The translations under genes were made by a program, and so were the position numbers. A stretch of DNA of 64,000 bases from Rhodopirellula bahusiensis (GTDB lineage: Bacteria > Planctomycetota > Planctomycetia > Pirellulales > Pirellulaceae), in NCBI RefSeq assembly GCF_002727185.1, contig NZ_NIZW01000002.1, forward strand, positions 310,001 through 374,000, given 5' to 3'. The notes under the pieces are model-generated. The model saw nothing but the letters and a program-made list of their open reading frames with translations. It was not told the origin of the DNA and made no database searches. Shown in pieces: positions 18,170 through 27,011 of the stretch (the stretch's first letter is position 1; every line of letters begins with the position of its first letter).

Positions 18170-18730
18170 ATGTCAAATTACCATCGGATGTACCTGCCAG
18201 GTGGGACGTTCTTCTTCACCTTGGTTACCTACAACCGCCAACCAATATTCCAATCGTCGATGGCGAGATCCTGTTTGCGGCAGGTGATCCAGCAACAGCT
18301 AGATTCCTATCCATTCAACTTGTTCGCGATCTGCTTGTTGCCGGACCATTTGCATTGCGTGTGGATGCTACCGCGAGGCGATTCGGATTATTCGGCCCGC
18401 TGGCAGGCGATCAAGCGTGGCTTTACCCGGCGGTATCTCGACCTCGGCGGTCAAGCTTGTTCCGTGACTGATTCCCAGCGGCGCGAAGGGCGGAGCGGAA
18501 TATGGCAGCCTCGTTTTTGGGAACACACCGTTCGAGACGAACAGGATTTGGAGCGTTGTGTCGACTACATCCATTGGAATCCCCGCAAGCACGGTTTGGT
18601 GCGAAGAGTGCGAGACTACCCGTTTTCAAGCTTCCACCGATTTGTCCGCGAGGGGCAGTACGAGCCCGATTGGGGCGGCTTGGAACCCGATTTGTCGGCG
18701 GGCAATCAGAATGACTGGGGAGAACCGTGA
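18170..18730 (+). CDS. REP-associated tyrosine transposase (RAYT, Y1 HUH family)
   Basis: 186 aa single-domain Y1 transposase of the TnpA-REP group, related to IS200/IS605 transposases. It starts SNYHRMYLPGGTFFFTLVTY, has the HUH metal motif in LPDHLHCVWMLP (His-Leu-His), WQPRFWEH, and CVDYIHWNPRKHGLV, where the tyrosine is the likely nucleophile. Start at ATG 18170 gives the typical family length; the longer frame from TTG 17987 runs through the flanking repeat and is rejected. The gene sits exactly between two 124-bp BIME repeats, the classic layout of a non-autonomous REP family with its resident RAYT. Known RAYTs recognise a GTAG tetranucleotide at the foot of the REP hairpin, which is present here. 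Confidence 0.92.
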   Translation: MSNYHRMYLPGGTFFFTLVTYNRQPIFQSSMARSCLRQVIQQQLDSYPFNLFAICLLPDHLHCVWMLPRGDSDYSARWQAIKRGFTRRYLDLGGQACSVTDSQRREGRSGIWQPRFWEHTVRDEQDLERCVDYIHWNPRKHGLVRRVRDYPFSSFHRFVREGQYEPDWGGLEPDLSAGNQNDWGEP

Positions 18731-18753
18731 CATCGGCTGAACAACCGGCGGCA

Positions 18754-18877
18754 CGTAGGCCAGGTCCCACCTGGCGATCATAGAAGGCCGGTGATTGATG
18801 GGCTTGCGCGGGGGCGGGGGTGTCGCCTCGCTTTGTTCCAAAGCATCGGTTGGGGTGCCATGTGAGACATGGCCTAC
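18754..18877. repeat. Right 124-bp flanking repeat of the RAYT gene (family B BIME)
   Basis: Same orientation and same structure as 17921-18044, differing by two adjacent substitutions in the central G-rich part. It begins 23 bp after the transposase stop codon. A third, partial member with a diverged hairpin is at 22818-22871. Confidence 0.9.
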
Positions 18878-18920
18878 TTCAGCGCTGTTGCTGAAGTAGG
18901 GACTGCTTTGGATTCGGTGT

Positions 18921-20468
18921 CTAGTTCAGGTCGCGGATTTGGATGTCGCGCCAGCTGACTTCGTAGGGGCCGGTGCCGGCTTTGATGCCGTGGACTTGCA
19001 GGCCGAGGAATCCGTTGGTGGATGATTCTGGGTCTTGGATGTCGCTGATCTTTTGATCGCCGATCCAAACCTGAATTCGGTTGCCGTGGGCTCGTACCAA
19101 GTAACGATTGAACTGGTCGTTCTTGTACGCATCCTTGATCGGTTGTTCTTTGGTGATCCAGCCGCGGCCGGTGGCTTCGGAGTAGATGTAGCCAGCTTCA
19201 CCCGGAGCCGATTCGATCTCGACCTGTGGGCCGAAGACTCGCCCGCCCTTTTCGCGAGATTGCGAGCGGATTTGAACGCCGCTGTTGAGACCCGTGTCCA
19301 CGTTGACTTCGAAGGTCAGTTCGAAGTTGCCGTAGTTTTCGTCGCTGCAAAGGAACGAGTTGGGGCTGCCTTCCGATGTCGTTCCAACGATCGTGCCGTC
19401 TTCGACTCGGTACTTCGCGGTGCCATTCTTGCGGTTCCATCCATCCAAGCTCTTTCCGTCGAAAAGCGGTTTCCATCCATCGGCTTTCAAGTCTGGTGCC
19501 GCGTCAAAATTGACGTTGCTTGATGGCGAAGCTTTCGCGCCGCTTTCGACTTCGGAAGCTTTGGCGGGGTCACCGGTCGCGGCTTCGTCGCTGCCCATCT
19601 TGTCAGCAGCAACAGCAGCCAGAGTTACGTTTCCAGTCGCGGCCCATTCAGTTCCTCGACGGAGCGACGTTTGGAACGCGAGTCCCTTCATCGCGGGAAC
19701 GTCGTGCCCGAGGGTGGTGTGAAAGACACGGCCTTCGCCGTACTGGATGGTCATCAAGATGGGTTCGTGTTCGCCGGTTCCGCCAGTTGCCGGGTTGCTG
19801 TAAGCGGTCGCCAACACGTCCATGTTCTCGGCGGGGCCACGAAGTTTTCCATACAATTCGTCAGCGACTTGAAGGAACGACTTCGGCAAACCAGCGGTGA
19901 TCGGGTGCGAGGCATCGCGAACGACCATCATGAAGGGCACGCGTTTGCCGTGTTGTCCGCCGCCACCTTTGGACATGTCGCGAGTGAATTTCTTTTGGTC
20001 TTCTTTCCAGCGAACGTAGGGTCCGTCTTTTTCATTGCGTCCGCCCCAGCCGCCGACGCCGATCATTTGGTTGTAGGCATCCCATTTTGGGAACGAGTTG
20101 TCCGCTGCATGAACGGTCACGAAACCACCGCCCTCGCTGACGTAGGTCTCGAAAGCCTTTTCGGTTTCGCTCGACCATGCTTCACCGTTGTAGTTGGAAA
20201 CCACGACGTCGTAATCGGTGAATTTGGGTGCAAAGCCGGCTTTGTCTTCACCTTTGCCAGGCGCGGTTGCGACCGTGACTTTGGCGAAATCGCCTGATTC
20301 AAGAGTGGCCTGGATCAGTGGCGTGGTTTCTTGCCACTTGTGGTTGTTTTGGCCGTCGATCAGCAACACGTTCAGTGGCTTGGATTCGGCGGAGGCTTGG
20401 TCGGTCGCAAACGCGGCGGAGAGGAGTACCGCGGAAGCGGCAAGAATGGTGCAAAGTCGAGATTTCAT
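18921..20468 (-). CDS. Secreted ThuA-like plus DUF1080 (3-keto-disaccharide hydrolase-type) protein
   Basis: 515 aa with a signal peptide (MKSRLCTILAASAVLLSAAF, cleavage near ASA). The first half (about 30-290) is a ThuA-like, glutamine-amidotransferase-fold domain: NVLLIDGQNNHKW, EGGGFVTVHAADNSF, and GEGRVFHTTLGHD. The second half (about 330-515) is a DUF1080 concanavalin-like domain: WKPLFDGKSLDGW, NFELTFEV, NSGVQIRS, GWITKEQPIKD, and NGFLGLQVHG. DUF1080 proteins act on sugars, and members are described as 3-keto-disaccharide hydrolases or laminarinase-like; the substrate here is inferred to be a polysaccharide or glycoside. Start 20468 was set by the signal peptide. Divergent from hemB. 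Confidence 0.88.
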   Translation of the reverse strand: MKSRLCTILAASAVLLSAAFATDQASAESKPLNVLLIDGQNNHKWQETTPLIQATLESGDFAKVTVATAPGKGEDKAGFAPKFTDYDVVVSNYNGEAWSSETEKAFETYVSEGGGFVTVHAADNSFPKWDAYNQMIGVGGWGGRNEKDGPYVRWKEDQKKFTRDMSKGGGGQHGKRVPFMMVVRDASHPITAGLPKSFLQVADELYGKLRGPAENMDVLATAYSNPATGGTGEHEPILMTIQYGEGRVFHTTLGHDVPAMKGLAFQTSLRRGTEWAATGNVTLAAVAADKMGSDEAATGDPAKASEVESGAKASPSSNVNFDAAPDLKADGWKPLFDGKSLDGWNRKNGTAKYRVEDGTIVGTTSEGSPNSFLCSDENYGNFELTFEVNVDTGLNSGVQIRSQSREKGGRVFGPQVEIESAPGEAGYIYSEATGRGWITKEQPIKDAYKNDQFNRYLVRAHGNRIQVWIGDQKISDIQDPESSTNGFLGLQVHGIKAGTGPYEVSWRDIQIRDLN

Positions 20469-20623
20469 GGGTGTTGAATCAAGGGGATGAGGGGCAGGGT
20501 GGAACTCAAAAGCCCCCGGCGGGATGCTAATGAGCGGGCCCCAGTTTAACAGATCGGTCGGGTAGGCTTGGCACGTTCTGTGAAGCAAAATGGAAACGTC
20601 TCACCGCGGCTTCGGGGATCTAG

Positions 20624-21688
<1,065 letters not shown>

Positions 21689-21705
21689 TCTTGCTCAACA
21701 TCTTG

Positions 21706-21806
21706 CCCGTAGGATGGTCTTCCAAGACCGTCCTGCAAAGTTCGTGGGGCGATCTTCCAAGACCATCCAAGTCGAGCGCGACGGTCTTGGAAGACCATCG
21801 TACGGG
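21706..21806. repeat. GTAG-headed inverted repeat, family C
   Basis: CCCGTAG then the hairpin GATGGTCTTCCAAGACC at the left end is mirrored at the right end by GGTCTTGGAAGACCAT-CGTACGGG. A further TCTTCCAAGACCAT copy lies in the middle. The element fills the space between hemB and the methyltransferase and accounts for the apparent N-terminal extension of that gene. Confidence 0.8.
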
Positions 21807-21855
21807 CGACAAATCGCTTCTCTTCCTATTTAATCTTTCGAAAATACATCTCAAT

Positions 21856-22512
21856 ATGGCCGATTCGCTTTCATTCGCCTGGCACTGGGAAGACACGCTG
21901 ATCGCCGGACAAGAACGACCGTTGGCGGTTGCTTCCGATCCCGACGCGATGTTGATCGAGGCTTGCGAGCGTCAAGACGCTGGCGAAGAAGGCGTGATCG
22001 ATCCGTTTTGGGCGACGACTTGGCGGGCGGCTTCGGGGCTGGATCGTTTTTTGGATCGAGTTCCCATTCACAATCAAGACGTGTTGGAAGTTGGTTGCGG
22101 GACCGGGCATGCTGGGATCGCGGCCTTGCTGCGTGGGGCTCGCGTGACGTTGACGGATGGCGTCGAGGACCCGCTGCAATTGGTGCGGCTCAGTTTGTCT
22201 CGATTGGGGCTGCACGCTGACGTGCAAGTCTTCCGGTTGGGCGAGGGTTCACTCGCGCCGAAGAAGTTTCCGTTCATTCTGGGCAGCGATGTCACCTATC
22301 TGAGAACGCTGTGGCCGGAGTTGTTGCAGTCCGCCGACGAGCATCTGACCGAGGATGGACAATTGATCTTGAGCGACCCTCAACGATTAATCGCGACGGA
22401 GTTTTCCCAGTGGGTCAAGGACAAACCTTGGAGCTACACCGAACACACGGTGGAGATGGATGATGATCCGGAGCATCCCATTCGCATCATGGTTTTGACG
22501 CAGAGTTCATAA
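21856..22512 (+). CDS. Class I SAM-dependent methyltransferase
   Basis: 218 aa. The SAM-binding motif I DVLEVGCGTGHAG lies near residues 75-87, followed by VTLTDGVED (motif II acidic residue) and FILGSDVTYLRTL. The arrangement, with FWATTWRAASGLDRFL before motif I, resembles the METTL21/lysine methyltransferase-like group that modifies proteins; that subgroup assignment is inference. ATG 21856 follows the repeat element and gives a natural N-terminus. It is 3' of hemB on the same strand, separated by repeat family C. Confidence 0.82.
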   Translation: MADSLSFAWHWEDTLIAGQERPLAVASDPDAMLIEACERQDAGEEGVIDPFWATTWRAASGLDRFLDRVPIHNQDVLEVGCGTGHAGIAALLRGARVTLTDGVEDPLQLVRLSLSRLGLHADVQVFRLGEGSLAPKKFPFILGSDVTYLRTLWPELLQSADEHLTEDGQLILSDPQRLIATEFSQWVKDKPWSYTEHTVEMDDDPEHPIRIMVLTQSS

Positions 22513-22528
22513 TGCTTACGCCATGTCC

Positions 22529-22613
22529 GTAGCCGGATTCGCCAGGATTCGGAGTCACCAAGTCGTTAGATTTTTCGAGTCGTTTAGATCCGAATTCTGG
22601 CGAATCCGGCTAC
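22529..22613. repeat. GTAG-headed inverted repeat, family D
   Basis: The arms are 24 bp: GTAGCCGGATTCGCCAG plus seven bases at 22529-22552 and their inverted complement at 22590-22613, with one mismatch. Total length is 85 bp. It opens a 430-bp gap that holds members of three different repeat families in a row and no gene. Confidence 0.88.
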
Positions 22614-22652
22614 GAAGAAACGGGCAACGTCCTGCGTTTTCCTGCAAAGCAG

Positions 22653-22802
22653 CAGAGTAGAACAGTTGTCCCCAACTGTTCGCGTGCTAGGGACGAAGAC
22701 TTCGAGCCGCGCAAAGCGAACGCGGTGAATCTTCGAGATGGGGTGTGATCCCACGATGTCATCCGTCGCGACGGAACGATTAGGGACAATTGTTCTACTC
22801 TG
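22653..22802. repeat. BIME-type inverted REP pair, family A copy 2
   Basis: Left end GTAG-AACAGTTG-TCCC-CAACTGTT, right end inverted and ending ATTGTTCTACTCTGG. The outer ends match the copies at 499-645 and 28401-28562, while the central 80 bases differ. Confidence 0.85.
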
Positions 22803-22817
22803 GTGACGTCTCGTGCT

Positions 22818-22871
22818 CGCCTCGCTTTGTTCCAAAGCATCGGCGTGATCGCCAGGTACAACCTGGCCTAC
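22818..22871. repeat. Partial family B (RAYT-type) REP
   Basis: Shares CGCCTCGCTTTGTTCC and the following AAAGCATCGG with the RAYT-flanking repeats. It ends in the perfect hairpin GCCAGGT-ACA-ACCTGGC followed by CTAC. It appears to be a half-BIME in reverse orientation, about 4 kb from the RAYT gene. Confidence 0.8.
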
Positions 22872-22945
22872 GGCAGCGTACGCGTCTCGGCCTACCAAAA
22901 TTTCTTTTGCAAATTCGCTTGACCCTCTATCGTGTTCGCTGTACC

Positions 22946-22960
22946 GTGTAACCAGTACAC
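22946..22960 (+). promoter_or_regulatory. Palindromic operator before the GntR gene
   Basis: GTGTA-ACCAG-TACAC is a perfect inverted repeat 32 bp upstream of the regulator start, next to a second AGTTAACCAG motif. A possible -35 box TTGACC lies at 22919-22924. Position and form suit autoregulation by the YtrA-type repressor encoded next. Confidence 0.6.
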
Positions 22961-22991
22961 CAGTTAACCAGGTTTGGGCATCGGTGCGAAT

Positions 22992-23399
22992 ATGTTTTTT
23001 ACAGTCGACCCTTCCAACGGCGTGGCGATCTATTCCCAGATCGTTCGCCAAGTGAAATTCGCTGTCGCGGAGCAAACGTTGCGTCCGGGGCAGCTTCTTC
23101 CCAGCGTTCGGCAACTCAGCCAGCAGTTGGCGGTCAATCCGAACACGGTGGCGCGAGCCTTCCAGGACCTGCAATCCGAGGGCGTGATCGAAACGCTCCG
23201 CGGTCGCGGGGTCGTAGTCTGCAAAGGCGCCGTCGAGCGTTGTCGCAAACAGCGGCAGTCGCTTCTTGCGGAACGCCTTTCCGCGGTATTGACCGAAGCT
23301 CTGCAAGCGGGGCTGTCAGCCAAAGAGGTCCGCAAGCTCGTCGATGAGCAACTGCGGACACTCGACGGAACCATTGAAGCGATTGCCGAGTTGCAATGA
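22992..23399 (+). CDS. GntR-family (YtrA subfamily) transcriptional regulator
   Basis: 135 aa. An N-terminal winged helix (YSQIVRQVKFAVAEQTLRPG, then LLPSVRQLSQQLAVNPNTVARAFQDLQSEG) is followed by a short helical C-terminus of about 50 residues, the hallmark of the YtrA subfamily, which lacks a large effector domain. Such regulators usually repress an adjacent ABC-transporter operon, exactly the arrangement here. ATG 22992 is chosen over TTG 22974. A palindrome at 22946-22960 is the likely operator. The ATPase gene starts 85 bp downstream. Confidence 0.9.
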   Translation: MFFTVDPSNGVAIYSQIVRQVKFAVAEQTLRPGQLLPSVRQLSQQLAVNPNTVARAFQDLQSEGVIETLRGRGVVVCKGAVERCRKQRQSLLAERLSAVLTEALQAGLSAKEVRKLVDEQLRTLDGTIEAIAELQ

Positions 23400-23484
23400 G
23401 CTTGCCATGCGGACGAGCCCGATCGCTTGGCCGCGTTTGATTCGACGCACACTGAACCCATCTCATCGAAGCAGGATCGTCATC

Positions 23485-24492
23485 ATGAACCCCGTCATCT
23501 CGACCGATCAACTGACCATGCGTTTTCGAGGCTGCGACGCCTTGCTGGGCGTGGATCTGACCATCCAACCCGGGACCGTGTTCGCTCTGCTGGGCGAAAA
23601 CGGAGCCGGCAAAACCACGCTGATCCGAATCCTCACCGGGTTCCAAAAACCGACGTCAGGATCCGCGTCCGTCTGCGACTTCGACCCGCTGAAGCAACCG
23701 TTGGAAGTCCGTCGCCGGGTCGGTTACGTCTCCGACAACCCGGCACTGTATGACTGGATGACGGTCGGGCAAATCGGTTGGTTCACGGCTTCGTTTTATC
23801 CCGATGGCTTCTACGACGCCTACCGTGAATCGATCGCGAAGTATGAGATTCCCGAGGACCGAAAGATTCGCGTGCTCAGCAAAGGGCAACGTGCCAAGAT
23901 CGCTTTGTCGCTTGCTCTGGCGCACGACCCAGAATTGCTAATCTTGGACGAGCCAACGTCTGGCCTGGATCCAATGGTTCGTCGTGAGTTCCTGGAAAGC
24001 ATGATTGGCCGAGCTGCATCGGGCCGAACCGTGTTTCTGTCCAGTCACCAGATCAACGAAGTCGAACGGGTCGCTGACACGATCGGGATTCTGCACAACG
24101 GCAAGCTCCAAGCCTGCGAACCACTGAACGATCTGAAAGGCTCGATGACGGAGCTGACCGTTTCACTGGACGATCCGCTGGTCCAAGTCCCGACGTTGCC
24201 CGAGCCAGCCGAAACGTTGCTGGAAGAGAACCAAGGTCGACAGCGGCGAGTTCTGGTCCGCAACTTCGATCCGTCGATGATTTCCTTCATCGAGTCCGCT
24301 TCTGGCGTTGTCGGCGTGCGAGATCGAACAATGACGTTGGAAGAAATCTTCATCGCTCACACGCGAAAAGGTTTCGCTGGCCCGCCCGGACCGCCGCCTG
24401 AATTGTCTCGCGGACCGATCGAGTCGCCGAAACCACCAGCGGGTGACGGCGGACGTGAATCCGAAGTGGTCACCACGGGAGAACAGTCATGA
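23485..24492 (+). CDS. ABC transporter ATP-binding protein
   Basis: 335 aa. Walker A LLGENGAGKTTLIR (about residues 36-49), Q-loop region GYVSDNPALYD, signature LSKGQRAKIALSLAL, Walker B LLILDEPTSGLD, and H-loop FLSSHQINEVE are all intact. The LSKGQ signature is shared with YtrB/BcrA-type exporter ATPases. The last 50 residues form a Pro/Gly-rich tail after the nucleotide-binding domain. Start at ATG 23485 follows from the domain's usual N-terminus. The stop overlaps the permease start (ATGA at 24489-24492). Confidence 0.92.
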   Translation: MNPVISTDQLTMRFRGCDALLGVDLTIQPGTVFALLGENGAGKTTLIRILTGFQKPTSGSASVCDFDPLKQPLEVRRRVGYVSDNPALYDWMTVGQIGWFTASFYPDGFYDAYRESIAKYEIPEDRKIRVLSKGQRAKIALSLALAHDPELLILDEPTSGLDPMVRREFLESMIGRAASGRTVFLSSHQINEVERVADTIGILHNGKLQACEPLNDLKGSMTELTVSLDDPLVQVPTLPEPAETLLEENQGRQRRVLVRNFDPSMISFIESASGVVGVRDRTMTLEEIFIAHTRKGFAGPPGPPPELSRGPIESPKPPAGDGGRESEVVTTGEQS

Positions 24493-27011
24493 ACGAAACT
24501 CGTCTATGGCAGGGCCTGCTGTGGAAAGAGGCCAAGCAGGTCATCCCGCTGATCGGGATGTTGTTAGGAGTCTCGGCCTTATTGTTCATCGTGTGGGCAG
24601 CCACTTCGCGGCAATTGAATGTGACGCTGCAAGCCACCGGGGACATTGTTCCGCTGATCATGCCAGCGTTGTTCGCGGCCGGTGCGGGGGCGATCCTGAT
24701 CAGCCACGAAAAGGAAACTCGTTCGTTGAACTGGCTGGCGTCTCTTCCGATTCCAGTTCGTCCGATCGTGATGACCAAATTCATCGTCGCACTCGTTGGG
24801 TTGATGCTGATGTGGCTCGGATGTTGGCTGCTCGGAATCTTGGCCGGATTGGATGGTGGCAACGGTGGACCGCTGACTGAATTGAAGCAGATTCACCCCG
24901 CCTTTTGGTTTCTGCATTCGGTCTATGTCTTGCTCTGTGGGTTTTACACCGCATGGAGAAACAAGAATGCCTTTCCCGCCCTGGTCTGGATCGTTCCACT
25001 GGCGTTGCTGCCCTTTCTGGTGGTGGAAATTTGGCATGCGATGCCTTTTGTCGGGAGCTCGCAATACGCGGATGTGCCTCAGAAGACTTGGGTGATGGGA
25101 ATCGTGACGGCTTTGGCGATTCCCATCGCGGGATGGTTTGCGTATCGAGCAGGCCGGAGAGAGCTGCAGGCCGATGAACCGGAACGATTGCTCGGCCGTG
25201 ACGGGTTGCATTCTGCCGATGCCTGGCGTCCACCGGAAAATTCGGCACCAAGCGAGTTGCCGTTTCGAAATTCGTTGACTTCGTTGGTTTGGCAGGCCAT
25301 TCACAGTTCGCGTTGGATGTCGATTGGCTTGAGCGCGCCTCTACTTGCCGGTGCTTTGGCTTGGTTGGTGCTGACCAATCACATCGGTGACATTTCCAGC
25401 TGGTCGATGGTCGCGATTCAGGTATCAATTGGATTGGCGTTGCTGGCCGTGTCCTGGTTGGGCGTTGCGGTATTTACGGGAGACGGTTCCTCCGGGCGAT
25501 TGAAGTTTCTGGCCGATCGCGGCGTGTCGCCTCATCGTGCGTGGGTTGGCCGTCACTGGTTTGGCGTCAGTCTGCTATGCGGGATTTCTTTGTTGATCCT
25601 TGTGGTTCAGGCCATCCTGGGAACACCACTCAGTCCGGATGCATACGATCGACCCGCTGTGCCGGAGGTTTCTCTGCTGACGATTTTGGCTGTGTTCGCG
25701 GTCGTGTATGGCGTGTCTCAGTGGACCAGCCAATTGGTACCGATGCTTGCAGCGTCCGCTTTCTTGGCTCCGGTGCTCTCGCTGGTCGCATTGGCGATGC
25801 TGATCAACGCGGGCGTGGGCAACGGGGTTCGACTGGGATGGTTGCTGCTCATTGCCGTGCTTCCGTTCGCTGCGACGTGGTGGACGATGCAAGACTTCAT
25901 GGACGGCCGGCGTGGGGTGAAGTATTGGGCGGTGATGGTTGGCGGTGCGGTCTTGTTTATGTTCGCACCAAGTGTGCCATCGACCATTGCGAAAGCTCGC
26001 CTTCCATCGATGCCGGAAGATCGGGTCGCGGAGTTGTTGCCTGAAGCACGCGAACTGGCCTCCCGAACGCGTTTCAACGCGATTCCGATGCGACAAGGAG
26101 ACCTTGAGCTTCGAGACGAGCTTTGGAGTCCAGCCGGCGAGATCGATGGTGAATTGGCGGTGGATCGTTTTCAGCAACGCAACTTCATGTCAGCTGATAC
26201 ATGGATGGTGATTGGGGATCAGGACGAGAATCCCCTGCGAGCTGATTGGTGGAATGTGCAAAATGGTTTCGAAGCCGCTTCGCTTGCGAAGATTCGATGG
26301 AAGCAAGATCCGGATGATATTAAGAAGGAACAGTTGGCCGCGTTTGTTGATCGTCTGACGATGATCGCCAAACGTTTGAGATTGAGCATTCGTTGGTACG
26401 ACCAAGAGGTGGCGGATCAAGTCGAAATTTGGCTTGTCAACAACCTATCGGATGAGGCCCTCACTCCATTGCGATCAGAGGAATTTTTCCAAAACGCGTT
26501 GACGCAGGTCGGAGACTTCGAGGGCCGGCAAGCGGCACGTCGACGAGCTCTTTTGATCAGTTGGTACCGGGATCGAGAAACATCCAGCCTTCTTCAGGGG
26601 ACACTGTTCGGAATCAGCGCCATGGAGGACTGGTTTGAACGAGTGCCCATAGGATGGAGAAACTCCATCATGAAGCAAGGATTCGGTGCGGTTGTCGATC
26701 GATGTCTCAACTTGCTGGACAAAGGCCAGTCCGGTAGCGATTTGGAATCCGACTTTCGAGCCCTGCACGATTTACTTGGCAGACCAGGTGGCGATTTCGA
26801 AACGAGCCCTTTTGCTGACAACGTGAATCGAAAAGGAAAGGCTTGGGTGGGCACATGGACTCCCGCTTACCAGGGTTACATTGCGGCAAGCTGGTTCGAG
26901 CCCTGGGAGTACAAAGGGCAGGAAATGCTTGAAATGGACCGTGACGAGGCCGGAGTGGAAAACGAATCGACCATTGAATCCAATGACCCGTCTGAGGAGG
27001 GAGTCCAATGA
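24489..27011 (+). CDS. ABC transporter permease, large two-part membrane protein
   Basis: 840 aa. The first 200 residues form a six-helix ABC-2-like unit (LLWKEAKQVIPLIGMLLG at the N-terminus, then ISHEKETRSLNWLASLPIPV, typical of ABC-2 permeases). A second group of helices lies at about 260-490 (ISIGLSAPLLAGALAW region on). The final 340 residues are soluble and mainly helical with many Trp and acidic residues, probably facing outside. Overlaps both neighbours by 4 bp. Cargo is unknown; YtrA-linked exporters often respond to envelope stress or antibiotics. Confidence 0.82.
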   Translation: MNETRLWQGLLWKEAKQVIPLIGMLLGVSALLFIVWAATSRQLNVTLQATGDIVPLIMPALFAAGAGAILISHEKETRSLNWLASLPIPVRPIVMTKFIVALVGLMLMWLGCWLLGILAGLDGGNGGPLTELKQIHPAFWFLHSVYVLLCGFYTAWRNKNAFPALVWIVPLALLPFLVVEIWHAMPFVGSSQYADVPQKTWVMGIVTALAIPIAGWFAYRAGRRELQADEPERLLGRDGLHSADAWRPPENSAPSELPFRNSLTSLVWQAIHSSRWMSIGLSAPLLAGALAWLVLTNHIGDISSWSMVAIQVSIGLALLAVSWLGVAVFTGDGSSGRLKFLADRGVSPHRAWVGRHWFGVSLLCGISLLILVVQAILGTPLSPDAYDRPAVPEVSLLTILAVFAVVYGVSQWTSQLVPMLAASAFLAPVLSLVALAMLINAGVGNGVRLGWLLLIAVLPFAATWWTMQDFMDGRRGVKYWAVMVGGAVLFMFAPSVPSTIAKARLPSMPEDRVAELLPEARELASRTRFNAIPMRQGDLELRDELWSPAGEIDGELAVDRFQQRNFMSADTWMVIGDQDENPLRADWWNVQNGFEAASLAKIRWKQDPDDIKKEQLAAFVDRLTMIAKRLRLSIRWYDQEVADQVEIWLVNNLSDEALTPLRSEEFFQNALTQVGDFEGRQAARRRALLISWYRDRETSSLLQGTLFGISAMEDWFERVPIGWRNSIMKQGFGAVVDRCLNLLDKGQSGSDLESDFRALHDLLGRPGGDFETSPFADNVNRKGKAWVGTWTPAYQGYIAASWFEPWEYKGQEMLEMDRDEAGVENESTIESNDPSEEGVQ

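Noticed and set aside
17962..18471. 169-codon frame overlapping the RAYT gene
   Set aside because: Runs through the flanking repeat in another frame; the RAYT frame has HUH and tyrosine motifs.
21706..22871. CRISPR-like arrays
   Set aside because: Repeats here are inverted pairs of different families with no regular spacers, and no cas genes occur in the window.
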